Source: Verrucomicrobiota bacterium
GTDB lineage: Bacteria; Verrucomicrobiota; Kiritimatiellia; Kiritimatiellales; Pontiellaceae
Reading direction: 5' to 3'
DNA length: 18,691 bases
Assembly (NCBI GenBank): GCA_003532555.1
Contig: DOEU01000036.1
Span: forward strand, 542-19,232
Made by a program: the position numbers and the translations under genes. Under the pieces are notes generated by a model. It saw nothing but the letters and a program-made list of their open reading frames with translations, searched no databases and had not been told where the DNA came from. Shown one piece after another: positions 1-7,802 of this stretch (the first letter of the stretch is position 1; every line of letters begins with the position of its first letter).

Positions 1-942
1 CATTTCCGAAACGTGAACCAATCCTTCCACACCCTCTTCCAGCTCAATGAATGCACCATACGGAGCTAGATTCACTACCTTCCCGTGCACCCGAGCGCCC
101 GTTGGATAGCGCGACTCAATCTCTTCCCATGGATTTTCCATAGTCTGCTTCAAGCCCAAGCTAATGCGCTCCTTTTCAAGATCCACATCCAAGACCATCA
201 CATTCAGCGCATCGCCCACCTTCAATTGTTCAGAAGGATGATTGATTCGCCCCCAAGTCATGTCTGTTACGTGCAAGAGGCCATCGATACCGTCTAAATC
301 AACAAAGGCTCCAAAATCGGTTATGTTTTTCACAACGCCTGGGCGTACCTGTCCGACTTGGATGTCTGCCAATACCTTCCGACGAGATTCGCGACGTGAC
401 TCCTCAATTAGATCCCGACGAGAAACCACGATGTTTTTACGCTCTAAATTAATTTTAAGAATTCGAAACTCATACGTTTTACCCACGTGTTCCTCAGGAT
501 TACGCACCGGCGTTACATCTAATTGTGAACCCGGCAAGAAGGCTTCCACGCCAACATCCACGATAAAGCCACCCTTCACCGCGTTGCGAATCGTTCCCTC
601 AACAACACTGCCCTCTTCGCATTCATTAACTACATAGTCCCAAGCTTTTTGCTGTTCCGCCCGCTTCTTGCTGATCACAATTACGCCGTCATCATCTTCT
701 AGCCGCTCGAGGAAAACATCCACCTCAAGACCCACTGGGTTCTCGTCTAATTCTTTAAACTCATTTACGTCGATAACGCCTTCGGACTTATATCCGATAT
801 CGATAGTTACATCCCCGTCGTGAACCCGAATTATCCGGCCGGTTACAATTGAACCCTCGGTAAAGTTTGCGAGTGTACCCTCATAGAGAGCATCCATGGT
901 TGCGTCTTGTGCATCCCAATCTGTTTGTGTTGTCGTTTCCAT
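1..942 (-). CDS. rpsA: 30S ribosomal protein S1, N-terminal part (cut by window edge)
   Basis: Ribosomal protein S1 binds mRNA on the 30S subunit and helps initiation on structured or weak-SD messages. The minus strand reads 314 codons from ATG at 942 to the window edge without a stop. S1 (OB-fold) repeats are visible at about residues 30-95, 115-180, 200-270 and from about 287. Repeats 3 and 4 carry the classic RNA-binding face (DFGAFVDL...GLLHVTDMTWGR and PYGAFIELEEGVEGLVHVSEM). Long S1 proteins usually have five or six repeats, so perhaps 200-250 residues lie outside. The ATG at 942 is chosen because an in-frame TAA lies a short way upstream. No SD stands at the usual distance; an AGGAAG stretch about 20 nt upstream is locked in a hairpin. 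It follows sppA and the LysM lipoprotein gene but has its own promoter. The identity is secure; the exact start is likely. Confidence 0.97.
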   Translation of the reverse strand, partial: METTTQTDWDAQDATMDALYEGTLANFTEGSIVTGRIIRVHDGDVTIDIGYKSEGVIDVNEFKELDENPVGLEVDVFLERLEDDDGVIVISKKRAEQQKAWDYVVNECEEGSVVEGTIRNAVKGGFIVDVGVEAFLPGSQLDVTPVRNPEEHVGKTYEFRILKINLERKNIVVSRRDLIEESRRESRRKVLADIQVGQVRPGVVKNITDFGAFVDLDGIDGLLHVTDMTWGRINHPSEQLKVGDALNVMVLDVDLEKERISLGLKQTMENPWEEIESRYPTGARVHGKVVNLAPYGAFIELEEGVEGLVHVSEM

Positions 943-950
943 ATGTAAGC

Positions 951-966
951 GGAAGCACGCGCTTCC
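951..966 (-). promoter_or_regulatory. Hairpin in the rpsA leader just before the start codon
   Basis: On the rpsA mRNA strand a perfect 6-bp stem GGAAGC / GCTTCC closes a 4-nt loop (GCGT) and ends 8 nt before the ATG. It pairs the only purine-rich SD-like sequence (AGGAAG). S1 represses its own translation in gammaproteobacteria through a structured, SD-poor leader. A similar role here is inference from position and structure. Confidence 0.5.
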
Positions 967-1043
967 TGACCTTTATTTTCTTATTTATCCCAGGAATCTG
1001 CTCAGCTACTCAGCCGATTAACTTCTTCCACAATGGGCGCGAA

Positions 1044-1071
1044 ATCATAGTTACTTCCACACAGCTTGCAA
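1044..1071 (-). promoter_or_regulatory. Sigma-70-like promoter of rpsA
   Basis: The minus strand shows TTGCAA (1066-1071), a 16-bp spacer and TATGAT (1044-1049). Both hexamers are close to the vegetative consensus. Transcription would start near 1037, giving a leader of about 95 nt that includes the start-proximal hairpin. It lies in the 167-bp gap between the LysM lipoprotein gene and rpsA, so rpsA can be expressed apart from sppA. Confidence 0.5.
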
Positions 1072-1109
1072 GCCGGAAGTAGAGGTTTAATTCGGATAAA
1101 TCAGCACCC

Positions 1110-1610
1110 CTATTCTGGAATAAACAGCTTCTGCCCAATGTAAATATTATCGGAAGAGAGCTGATTCACCTCTTTAATGGACTGCACCGTTGAGCCGTAT
1201 GCCACCGCAATCGCCGATAGCGTATGCCCCGACTCCACAACATGTTCATGCCCGCGACCGCGCACCGCCCGTTCAGTCGGCCTAGCAACTAACTCTTTTT
1301 TCAACAAATTCTGCACCTTAGTCACAACCTTTGCCTGCTGCACCTCAGTCTGTCGTGCTTGTTCCTGAGCCGTCTGCGCTGCCGCCGTCGCACCATAAAC
1401 CTCTATTCGCAGCTGCTCCAGATCCCGTCGCAACTCCACCTGCTCTTCCAAAACAGCGTCCAACTCCCCTTGCAAATGAAGCGCCCGCTCTTCCGCATAC
1501 CGCTGCTCCACCTGCCGGCGCGCCTCCGCCTGCTGCGCCTGCTCCACAGTCTGGCACCCGCTCAGTAAGCCGGTTAACAAAACCCCTACACATACAATAC
1601 GACTCATCAT
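1110..1610 (-). CDS. LysM-domain lipoprotein with coiled-coil stalk
   Basis: A predicted 166-aa envelope lipoprotein. The start at 1610 gives a signal peptide ending in a lipobox (LLSGC, lipidated Cys19). Residues about 20-105 are rich in Gln, Glu, Ala and Arg with heptad-like spacing, a likely coiled coil. The last 45 residues are a LysM repeat (HVVESGHTLSAIAVAYG...IYIGQKLFIPE), which binds the GlcNAc backbone of peptidoglycan. It is therefore likely anchored in a membrane and attached to the wall. The start is supported by a GGAGA SD about 8 nt upstream and by the TAATG overlap with the sppA stop, which suggests translational coupling. The reading frame extends further upstream to a TTG, but that would bury the signal peptide. 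Its partner or enzymatic role is unknown, and no catalytic domain is visible. Confidence 0.88.
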   Translation of the reverse strand: MMSRIVCVGVLLTGLLSGCQTVEQAQQAEARRQVEQRYAEERALHLQGELDAVLEEQVELRRDLEQLRIEVYGATAAAQTAQEQARQTEVQQAKVVTKVQNLLKKELVARPTERAVRGRGHEHVVESGHTLSAIAVAYGSTVQSIKEVNQLSSDNIYIGQKLFIPE

Positions 1611-2593
1611 TACGGTCTCCATAGATAAAGAAATCTCGGACCACTCAGAAACGAGTTTACCGAAAGGGAAGGCACACGAACACGCAAAAAGGCATCCCAA
1701 ATATCCATCTTCTGTTCATATCGTACCACATATAAATCATTTACTTCAATCAACTCAGCCATCTTCGCAAGTGCTTCATCCATATAGCCCACCCCATCAA
1801 TTAAGCCCGCCTGCAACGCAGCATCTGCTAAAAAAATTCGCCCATCCAACAACGCCCGACTTTCCAACCCACGCGCCTCAACAACCAACCCCGCGAACCG
1901 ATCCTGCATTCCATCAACGACCTCCTGCAACAACGCCACCTGATTGGGATTAACCTCTTCAAAAGGGTTCAACAAATCTTTGTTTTTACCCGACTTAATT
2001 GTTACCGCCGAAAGCCCAACTTTATCACTAAGACCCTTCATATTCAGGCTCTGCATAATCACCCCAACCGACCCCACTATCGCCGTCGGTTCCGCCATTA
2101 AATAATCAGCCGCCATCGCCACATAATACGCTCCTGAGGCGCCCAAATCACGAATATGCACCACCACGCGACGCCCTTCTTTCGAGGCCCGAAACCGTCG
2201 CAAAGCCTCGTAAATTTCATCGCTCGGCGTAACCGCTCCGCCCGGAGAATCGACCTCCAAAAGAATCGCTTGAACCGCTTCATCCTCCTCCGCACACCGA
2301 ATCTGACGCAATAACGTTTCGACCGGATCCGAAGCCACGCCAAATAATTTTTCCCCAGTTCCGCGCATAATCAAGCCCGATAACTTCAGACGAACCACCT
2401 TCACGTCGCCATACCCACTCGACCAAATCTCATCAAATGAAGGCGCCGCATCTATCGGCCCTAAGTCCGACTCCACTTCCGACCCAAAAAAAGCCGCCAT
2501 CAATCCAAGATTCAAAAGCCAACTTCCCAACAACAAAAAGATGAGAACCCCGATTGCCACCCAGAAGCCCCATCTTGATTTACGTCTAGCCAT
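1610..2593 (-). CDS. sppA: Signal peptide peptidase SppA (S49 family)
   Basis: A membrane-anchored serine protease that degrades cleaved signal peptides. This is the short one-domain (bacillus-type) form of 327 aa. Residues about 9-36 form the N-terminal membrane anchor, and the S49 domain spans about 65-270. The nucleophile is Ser153 in GASGAYY. The general-base lysine is probably Lys205 in the KSGKNKD stretch, because the 52-residue spacing matches the Ser147/Lys199 dyad of Bacillus subtilis SppA. DSPGG (115-119) and GSVGVI are further family motifs. A GGAG SD precedes the ATG at 2593. The gene is divergent from kdsD and its stop overlaps the start of the LysM lipoprotein gene. Codons are rich in G and T at third positions, unlike the plus-strand neighbours. 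Confidence 0.95.
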   Translation of the reverse strand: MARRKSRWGFWVAIGVLIFLLLGSWLLNLGLMAAFFGSEVESDLGPIDAAPSFDEIWSSGYGDVKVVRLKLSGLIMRGTGEKLFGVASDPVETLLRQIRCAEEDEAVQAILLEVDSPGGAVTPSDEIYEALRRFRASKEGRRVVVHIRDLGASGAYYVAMAADYLMAEPTAIVGSVGVIMQSLNMKGLSDKVGLSAVTIKSGKNKDLLNPFEEVNPNQVALLQEVVDGMQDRFAGLVVEARGLESRALLDGRIFLADAALQAGLIDGVGYMDEALAKMAELIEVNDLYVVRYEQKMDIWDAFLRVRVPSLSVNSFLSGPRFLYLWRP

Positions 2594-2618
2594 CCTATTA
2601 CTCCAAATGAGATGCCAA

Positions 2619-2647
2619 ATGATACGCTCTCCCGTACTTGAATTGAA
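2619..2647 (-). promoter_or_regulatory. Possible sppA promoter in the sppA/kdsD divergent region
   Basis: The minus strand has TTCAAT (2642-2647), a 17-bp spacer and TATCAT (2619-2624). The -35 would overlap a TTGAAA (2643-2648) on the plus strand that may serve kdsD together with CATATAAC near 2667-2674. The 104-bp divergent gap holds nothing else I recognise. These are weak matches found by eye. Confidence 0.3.
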
Positions 2648-2697
2648 ACACTAAATCCCATATCTTCATATAACTGCACCCATTACCGGAGAATCTC

Positions 2698-3669
2698 ATG
2701 GATTTTATCGCACATGCCAGAAAAACATTAACCATCGAGCAAAACGGTATCGCCGCGATTAGCCAACAACTCGACGACACCTTTAACGCCGCCATCCAAG
2801 CCCTACTCGATACCATCGAGCGCAACGGGAAAATTGTGATCGCCGGCGTTGGAAAAAACTGGCATATCGGCAATAAAATTGCTGCAACACTCAACAGCAC
2901 CGGTAGTCCTGCCGCCGTCATGCATCCCATCGAAGCTATGCATGGCGACTTCGGCCTGCTCGGCGACTCAGACCTTCTCATTGCCATGAGTTACTCCGGT
3001 GCCTCAGAAGAAATAACCGCACTACTACCCCCCGTTAAACGCCGAAACATTCCCATCATCGCCCTCACCGCAGAAGCCGATAGCCCCCTTGCCCTCCACA
3101 GCGATCTCGTTCTCAACATCACCGTACCTGAAGAAGCCTGTCCTTTTAATATGGCACCCACCGCCAGTACCACCGCCACCCTCGCCCTCGGCGATGCCCT
3201 CTCCATGGTACTTCTACAGGCCCGCGGATTCCAGCTTAAAGACTATGCACAACGCCACCCGGGAGGAGCCATCGGTCGCACTCTCCTACTCTCCGTACAA
3301 GACATCATGCGCACCCAAGAAAACTTTGCCGTCATCCTAACCGGACAACCCATTCGAGAAGCCATCCTTGCCATGACCGCTGCCAAATCGGGCTCCGTTG
3401 CCATTCTCGACTCCCGCCAAAAACTACTTGGCATTCTCACCGATGGAGATCTGCGCCGGCACCTTATAGAGACCCCAGACCTTCTTGAAAAATCCGTCGA
3501 TACTATCATGACACCCAGCCCCATCACCCTCACCCCCAATATGCTCGCCGTCGACGTCCTCAAGCTTTACGAATCGCACAACATTGATGACCTCATCGTT
3601 GTAGACGATCAAGGCATCGCCCTTGGCAGCGTCGACATTCAAGACATGCCCAAACTTAAAATCATTTGA
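2698..3669 (+). CDS. kdsD: Arabinose-5-phosphate isomerase (KdsD/KpsF/GutQ family)
   Basis: Converts ribulose 5-phosphate to arabinose 5-phosphate, the first step of Kdo synthesis for LPS, in the cytoplasm. The 323-aa length fits (E. coli KdsD has 328). An N-terminal SIS sugar-isomerase domain (about 40-175) carries GVGKNWHIGNKIAAT with Lys53 at the position of the E. coli active-site lysine, HPIEAMHGD, SYSGASEEI and the HPGGAIGR hallmark. Two CBS domains follow (about 205-260 and 270-323). A GGAGA SD lies 6 nt before the ATG at 2698. The gene stands alone: it is divergent from sppA and closed by a strong terminator. The presence of an lpxL-type gene nearby fits an LPS role. KpsF and GutQ paralogues catalyse the same reaction, so the exact symbol is a best guess. 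Confidence 0.93.
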   Translation: MDFIAHARKTLTIEQNGIAAISQQLDDTFNAAIQALLDTIERNGKIVIAGVGKNWHIGNKIAATLNSTGSPAAVMHPIEAMHGDFGLLGDSDLLIAMSYSGASEEITALLPPVKRRNIPIIALTAEADSPLALHSDLVLNITVPEEACPFNMAPTASTTATLALGDALSMVLLQARGFQLKDYAQRHPGGAIGRTLLLSVQDIMRTQENFAVILTGQPIREAILAMTAAKSGSVAILDSRQKLLGILTDGDLRRHLIETPDLLEKSVDTIMTPSPITLTPNMLAVDVLKLYESHNIDDLIVVDDQGIALGSVDIQDMPKLKII

Positions 3670-3688
3670 CCCTAAACCTCATAAACAC

Positions 3689-3716
3689 AAAAAGCCCGCC
3701 GACTGGCGGGCTTTTT
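3689..3716. terminator. Bidirectional intrinsic terminator between kdsD and the 78-aa gene
   Basis: A perfect 12-bp inverted repeat (AAAAAGCCCGCC / GGCGGGCTTTTT) with loop GACT. A GC-rich stem flanked by A5 and T5 works in both directions, ending kdsD from the left and the small minus-strand gene (stop at 3735) from the right. Confidence 0.93.
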
Positions 3717-3734
3717 AAACACTTAAATAACTAC

Positions 3735-3971
3735 TTACTTGCGGAGAATTCCAACTAGGATCAATAATGCAATTAATCCTACCAATCCATTCTCCCCCCC
3801 TATCGAACCAATTAAGCCCGTGAGGTTGTCAACTACGCTTGTTCCAAAGATCGTATTACCAAAAGCAACTTCTGATACGATAGACAGTGAAACAACCGCC
3901 AATAACAGTTCAGTCAATGATTTAATCAAGCCACCAATTGTAGCAACTCCATTACTAATTAGTTCTGACAT
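3735..3971 (-). CDS. Small hydrophobic membrane protein of unknown function (78 aa)
   Basis: I do not recognise this family. The start at 3971 is set by a near-perfect SD (GGAGGAG, about 7 nt upstream); an upstream in-frame ATG would put the SD inside the coding region. The product has two hydrophobic stretches (about residues 8-37 and 54-76) joined by a polar, Gly/Asn-rich turn, and ends in Arg-Lys. No cleavable signal or Cys is evident, so two membrane helices are likely. Codon use is A/T-rich compared with dnaE and kdsD. A run of seven G on the coding strand (3794-3800) encodes Gly-Gly, and slippage there would replace the last 18 or so residues. It is monocistronic, with a terminator behind and a long AT-rich control region in front. 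Pilin-like, holin-like, bacteriocin-like or structural roles are all possible; none is shown. Confidence 0.75.
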   Translation of the reverse strand: MSELISNGVATIGGLIKSLTELLLAVVSLSIVSEVAFGNTIFGTSVVDNLTGLIGSIGGENGLVGLIALLILVGILRK

Positions 3972-4268
3972 ATTACTCTCCTCCATTAGTTATTTACTTA
4001 TGTTCAATTACACATATTTTGTATGTATTTTGCGACATCACCACAAAATGTTGTGTTTGTTAAGGAAATATTTCCAGTTTTTATTTCAACCAGCTCTACC
4101 TAAAAACGCAAAATAAGGCCCTCATCGCTGATTTAATCTTTTCGTTTTCCCATAATTCCGTACCATACAAAATATGAGATCAATCAAGCAGCTCCTAGCA
4201 ATTAATCCAGCATGGGTAAAACAAACCTCCCGCAAAACCCCAAACTTTTTTCAACCCCTCAAGTAATC
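3972..4268. promoter_or_regulatory. AT-rich divergent control region between the 78-aa gene and dnaE
   Basis: Roughly 300 bp without a convincing gene. It holds a 13-bp inverted pair: CATATTTTGTATG at 4013-4025 and CATACAAAATATG at 4164-4176, each 35-42 nt from the nearest ATG of its flanking gene. Between them lie a small hairpin (CACAA-AATG-TTGTG, 4042-4055) and a perfect 12-bp palindrome (GGAAATATTTCC, 4064-4075). For the minus strand, TTGTGG-N17-TACAAA is a possible promoter whose -10 sits inside the first repeat copy. An ORF across 3739-4116 on the plus strand is a shadow of the 78-aa gene. Confidence 0.5.
4138..4166 (+). promoter_or_regulatory. Possible dnaE promoter
   Basis: CTTTTC (4138-4143), 17 nt, then TACCAT (4161-4166). 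The same CTTTTC-N17/18-TACNNT layout stands before mutL and the NFACT-R gene. Transcription would start near 4173. Found by eye, so moderate to low certainty. Confidence 0.3.
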
Positions 4269-7200
4269 ATGCCCGCAACTTCCTTCTGCCATCTTCATCT
4301 TCATACTTGCTACAGCCTGCTAGACAGTACCCTCAAAATAAAAGAAGCCCTCGCCTCCACCCGAGACATGGGAATGAAATACCTAGCCATGACCGACCAT
4401 GCTGTCTTATACGGCGCCGTCGAATTCTATCGCGCTGCCGAATCCGCCGGAATAAAACCCATTATCGGCTGCGATGTTTATGTGGCACGAAACGGTATCG
4501 CCGAAAGGAAAACGCAACGCGACAACATGAGTCTTGTGCTCCTCGCAGAAAATCAAACCGGATACAATAACCTCGTAAAGCTCGTCTCTCGGGCGCATCT
4601 CGAAGGCATGTATTATAAACCCCGTATCGATAAAAAAATGCTCCGTGACTATGCCGAAGGCCTTATTGGACTCTCCGGCAACCTCCGCGGCGAAGTCAAC
4701 GAAGCCTGCCGTGATGAAGACCTCGAACGCGCCGAAAAGCTTGCCCTCGAATATTCCGATATTCTCGGCCCGAACAACTTCTTCCTCGAACTCATGGATC
4801 ATGGCGAACCAGACGAAAAAACCACCAACCGAAACCTCATCTCTCTAGCTCGGAAAACAGGCCTACCCCTCGTCGCAACAAACGACGTTCACTACGTTAA
4901 ACAAGAACACGCTGAAGCACACGATGTGCTCACCTGTCTACAACGCGGCACACTCGTTGCCGACCCGAACCGCTACCGCTACCCCGGAGATCAATTCTAC
5001 CTTAAAAGCCCTGCCGAAATGGAAGCCCTCTTCACCGAAGAACCCACAGCCATCACCAATACCATCGAAATTGCCAAACGCTGTAACGTCGAATTCTTCT
5101 TCCCAGATAAAGCCGAAGACCTCCACTTTCCTCAATTTCCCCTACCCGCCCCCTTTGCCCGCGGACTCGATTATCTCATTCACCTAGGTAAAAAAGGGCT
5201 AAAAGACCTCTTCGATATCGACGACCTCGATGCGCCCAAAGACGAGCGTGAAAAAGAAATCAATGAGCGCTTTTACTACGAAGTCGGTGTGATCGAAAAA
5301 ACCAACTATATCAACTACTTTCTCGTCGTCGCTGACTTCATCCAATACGCCCGAAACGCCGGTATTCCCGTGGGTCCCGGTCGCGGATCAGGAGCTGGCT
5401 CTCTACTCGCCTACTCGCTCAAAATCACAACCGTCGACCCCCTTGCTTACAGCCTTATCTTCGAACGCTTCCTCAACCCCGACCGTGTCTCGCCCCCTGA
5501 TTTCGATATCGACTTCTGCCCAACCCGCCGTCAAGACGTCATTCGCTATGTCCGTGTAAAATATGGCGAAGACTGCGTTGCCCAAATCATCACCTTCGGC
5601 ACGCTCGGCGCCAAAACCCTTGTGCGCGATCTTGGACGAGTGCTAGAAATCGAACTCCCCTATTGCGACCGCCTCGCTAAAATGATCCCCGAAACACCCG
5701 GAATGACCCTCGAAAAAGCGCTCAGCGAAAGCCCCGAATTCAAAGCCGTCACCAATAGGGAATCCGACGCCCGACGCATCATGAAACACGCCCGCCTCCT
5801 TGAAGGCCTCCCCCGCCATGCCGGCATGCACGCCGCCGGTGTGGTCATTGGTGAAAAGCCACTCATCGACATCATCCCCCTCACCCGTGAACCCAAAGAA
5901 AACTTAACCGTTGTTCAATTTGAAAAAGATCCCACAGAAGCCATTGGCCTACTCAAAATGGACTTCCTTGGTCTCAAAACCCTAACCGTTATCTACGAAG
6001 CCTGCGCACTCATCAAACGGAACCACGGTATCGATCTCGACCCCGAAAAGCTCCCCCTTGATGATGCTAAAGTCTACGAATTACTCGCCCGCGGCGACAC
6101 CGTTGGTGTTTTCCAGCTTGAATCCGGTGGTATGCGAGATACCCTTCGCCAAGTCGCGCCCGACTCCATACAAGACGTCATCGCCATTCTAGCGCTCTAT
6201 CGTCCCGGCCCCATGCAATTCATCGAAAGCTTTACCCGCCGCAAACATGGTGCCGAAGATGTTGAATATGATCACCCCCTCCTCGAATCCATCCTACAAG
6301 AAACCTATGGCATTATCGTCTATCAAGAACAAATTCAGCAAGCCGCCCAACAACTCGCCGGCTTCTCCCTTGGACAAGGAGATATTCTTCGCCGTGCTAT
6401 GGGCAAGAAAAAACCAGAAGTCATGGCCGCCCAACGCGAAAAATTTATCGCCGGCTGCAAAGAAACCCATCAAATCGATGCCAAACTCGCCGGAACCATC
6501 TTCGATAATATCGAAAAATTTGCCCAGTACGGGTTCAATAAATCCCACTCCACCGCCTACGGCCTCATCACCTATCAAACCGCCTGGCTCAAAGCGCACT
6601 ACCCCGGTGAATTTATGGCCGCACTCCTCTCCAGCGAAATGAGTAATAGCGACAAGCTTGCAAACTTTATTGCCGAAACCGCTGAAGTCGATATTCAAGT
6701 GCTTGCCCCCTCCGTCAATGAATCCATCGGCCGCTTTAATGCCGTTAGCGAAGGCGTTATTCGTTTTGGTCTCGTTGCCATCAAAGGCGTCGGCGAAGGG
6801 CTTGTAGAAGAGATTATCGAAGAACGCGAAGCCAATGGCCTCTTCAACGGTCTCATGGATTTTTGCATCCGCATGAAAAGTCCCAATCGTAAAATGGTTG
6901 AAAGTCTCGTGCGTTCCGGCGCCTTCGATCTCACCAGCATGCATCGAGCCCGCCTTTTTGAAGGCATCGATATCGCCCTTAGCCGAGCCACCGAAATCGC
7001 CGAAGACAAACGATCCGGTCAAGGATCCATTTTTGACCTCATGGAAGACAACACCTTTAACGAAAACTCCGATGATGAACTGCCTGACTGCCCTCCTTGG
7101 AGCGAATCCGATCTTCTCGCCGCCGAACGTGAACTCATCGGATTCTATGTTTCCGGGCACCCGCTTGCCCGCCACCAATGGACCCTTGAGCACTGCGGAC

Positions 7201-7802
7201 TCACTGACCTGGACGGCCTCGATGAACTCGCACACGGCAACCATACCCGCTTCGGAGGCATGATCACCGACATTCGTAAACTCTATACTCGAAAAGAACA
7301 AAAGCCTATGGCCTCCTTCCGCATCGAAGGCCTCAAGGGCTCCACTCAAGCCGTTATGTTCCCCGAACCCTTTAGCGAATACGGGCATCTCGTCGAAGAA
7401 GATCAACTCGTTATGATCGGTGCCGGCATGCTCGACGAAGAAGGTGGAGAAAGAAAACTTCAAATCCTAGAACTTCATCCCCTCTTCCGCGCGCCCCGCC
7501 TATATGGAGAACGCCTAAGCATTCACCTGCACGAACATCACGTTTCCCGCGAACAACTCGAACGTATCAAAAGCCTTGTCACCGATCACCACGGCCCCAC
7601 CCCCCTCCACTTCTGCATCCTCTGCGATGACGGAAAAAAAATATTCCTCGATGCCGAATCCGTATACTACATCGATCCGACTCCTGAACTCATTCATGCA
7701 CTTGAACTGCTTGTGGGAGAAGGTCAGGTCTATTATGCCGCACAATCGCGAGCACTACTACGCCCACCACGTTCAAGCCGGCACCCTGGAGTTCCAGCAT
7801 GA
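4269..7802 (+). CDS. dnaE: DNA polymerase III alpha subunit (DnaE)
   Basis: The replicative DNA polymerase. I prefer the ATG at 4269 (1177 aa) because the conserved N-terminus ([14 protein letters not shown]) begins right after it. An in-frame ATG at 4212 would add 19 residues, and neither has an SD. The order is PHP domain (about 1-280), palm/fingers with [11 protein letters not shown] and catalytic Asp413/Asp415 (PDFDIDF) and Asp565 (KMDFLGLK), a helix-hairpin-helix region, and a C-terminal OB fold (about 985-1070). GQGSIFD near residue 917 fits the internal beta-clamp binding motif. The PHP domain lacks two usual metal ligands (Ser88 and Asn138 where His and Cys are expected), so proofreading would need a separate DnaQ exonuclease. 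Codons strongly avoid G at third positions. The last bases overlap the start of the acyltransferase gene (ATGA). Confidence 0.97.
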   Translation: MPATSFCHLHLHTCYSLLDSTLKIKEALASTRDMGMKYLAMTDHAVLYGAVEFYRAAESAGIKPIIGCDVYVARNGIAERKTQRDNMSLVLLAENQTGYNNLVKLVSRAHLEGMYYKPRIDKKMLRDYAEGLIGLSGNLRGEVNEACRDEDLERAEKLALEYSDILGPNNFFLELMDHGEPDEKTTNRNLISLARKTGLPLVATNDVHYVKQEHAEAHDVLTCLQRGTLVADPNRYRYPGDQFYLKSPAEMEALFTEEPTAITNTIEIAKRCNVEFFFPDKAEDLHFPQFPLPAPFARGLDYLIHLGKKGLKDLFDIDDLDAPKDEREKEINERFYYEVGVIEKTNYINYFLVVADFIQYARNAGIPVGPGRGSGAGSLLAYSLKITTVDPLAYSLIFERFLNPDRVSPPDFDIDFCPTRRQDVIRYVRVKYGEDCVAQIITFGTLGAKTLVRDLGRVLEIELPYCDRLAKMIPETPGMTLEKALSESPEFKAVTNRESDARRIMKHARLLEGLPRHAGMHAAGVVIGEKPLIDIIPLTREPKENLTVVQFEKDPTEAIGLLKMDFLGLKTLTVIYEACALIKRNHGIDLDPEKLPLDDAKVYELLARGDTVGVFQLESGGMRDTLRQVAPDSIQDVIAILALYRPGPMQFIESFTRRKHGAEDVEYDHPLLESILQETYGIIVYQEQIQQAAQQLAGFSLGQGDILRRAMGKKKPEVMAAQREKFIAGCKETHQIDAKLAGTIFDNIEKFAQYGFNKSHSTAYGLITYQTAWLKAHYPGEFMAALLSSEMSNSDKLANFIAETAEVDIQVLAPSVNESIGRFNAVSEGVIRFGLVAIKGVGEGLVEEIIEEREANGLFNGLMDFCIRMKSPNRKMVESLVRSGAFDLTSMHRARLFEGIDIALSRATEIAEDKRSGQGSIFDLMEDNTFNENSDDELPDCPPWSESDLLAAERELIGFYVSGHPLARHQWTLEHCGLTDLDGLDELAHGNHTRFGGMITDIRKLYTRKEQKPMASFRIEGLKGSTQAVMFPEPFSEYGHLVEEDQLVMIGAGMLDEEGGERKLQILELHPLFRAPRLYGERLSIHLHEHHVSREQLERIKSLVTDHHGPTPLHFCILCDDGKKIFLDAESVYYIDPTPELIHALELLVGEGQVYYAAQSRALLRPPRSSRHPGVPA

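Noticed and set aside
85..637. Plus-strand frames at 85-297 and 242-637
   Set aside because: They are shadows of rpsA, whose minus-strand translation shows four clear S1 repeats.
1345..1644. Alternative minus-strand frame rich in Gly and Ala at 1345-1644
   Set aside because: It is the out-of-frame reading of the LysM lipoprotein gene, whose own frame has a lipobox, LysM repeat and SD.
1611..1700. Upstream extension of the LysM lipoprotein from TTG at 1700
   Set aside because: It would place 30 residues before the lipoprotein signal and lie inside sppA; the SD points to 1610.
6294..7463. A 389-codon open frame on the minus strand inside dnaE
   Set aside because: It is antisense to a perfectly conserved DnaE region; the codon bias of dnaE avoids TTA, CTA and TCA in frame and so leaves long open antisense frames. 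The translation is low-complexity and unlike any protein.
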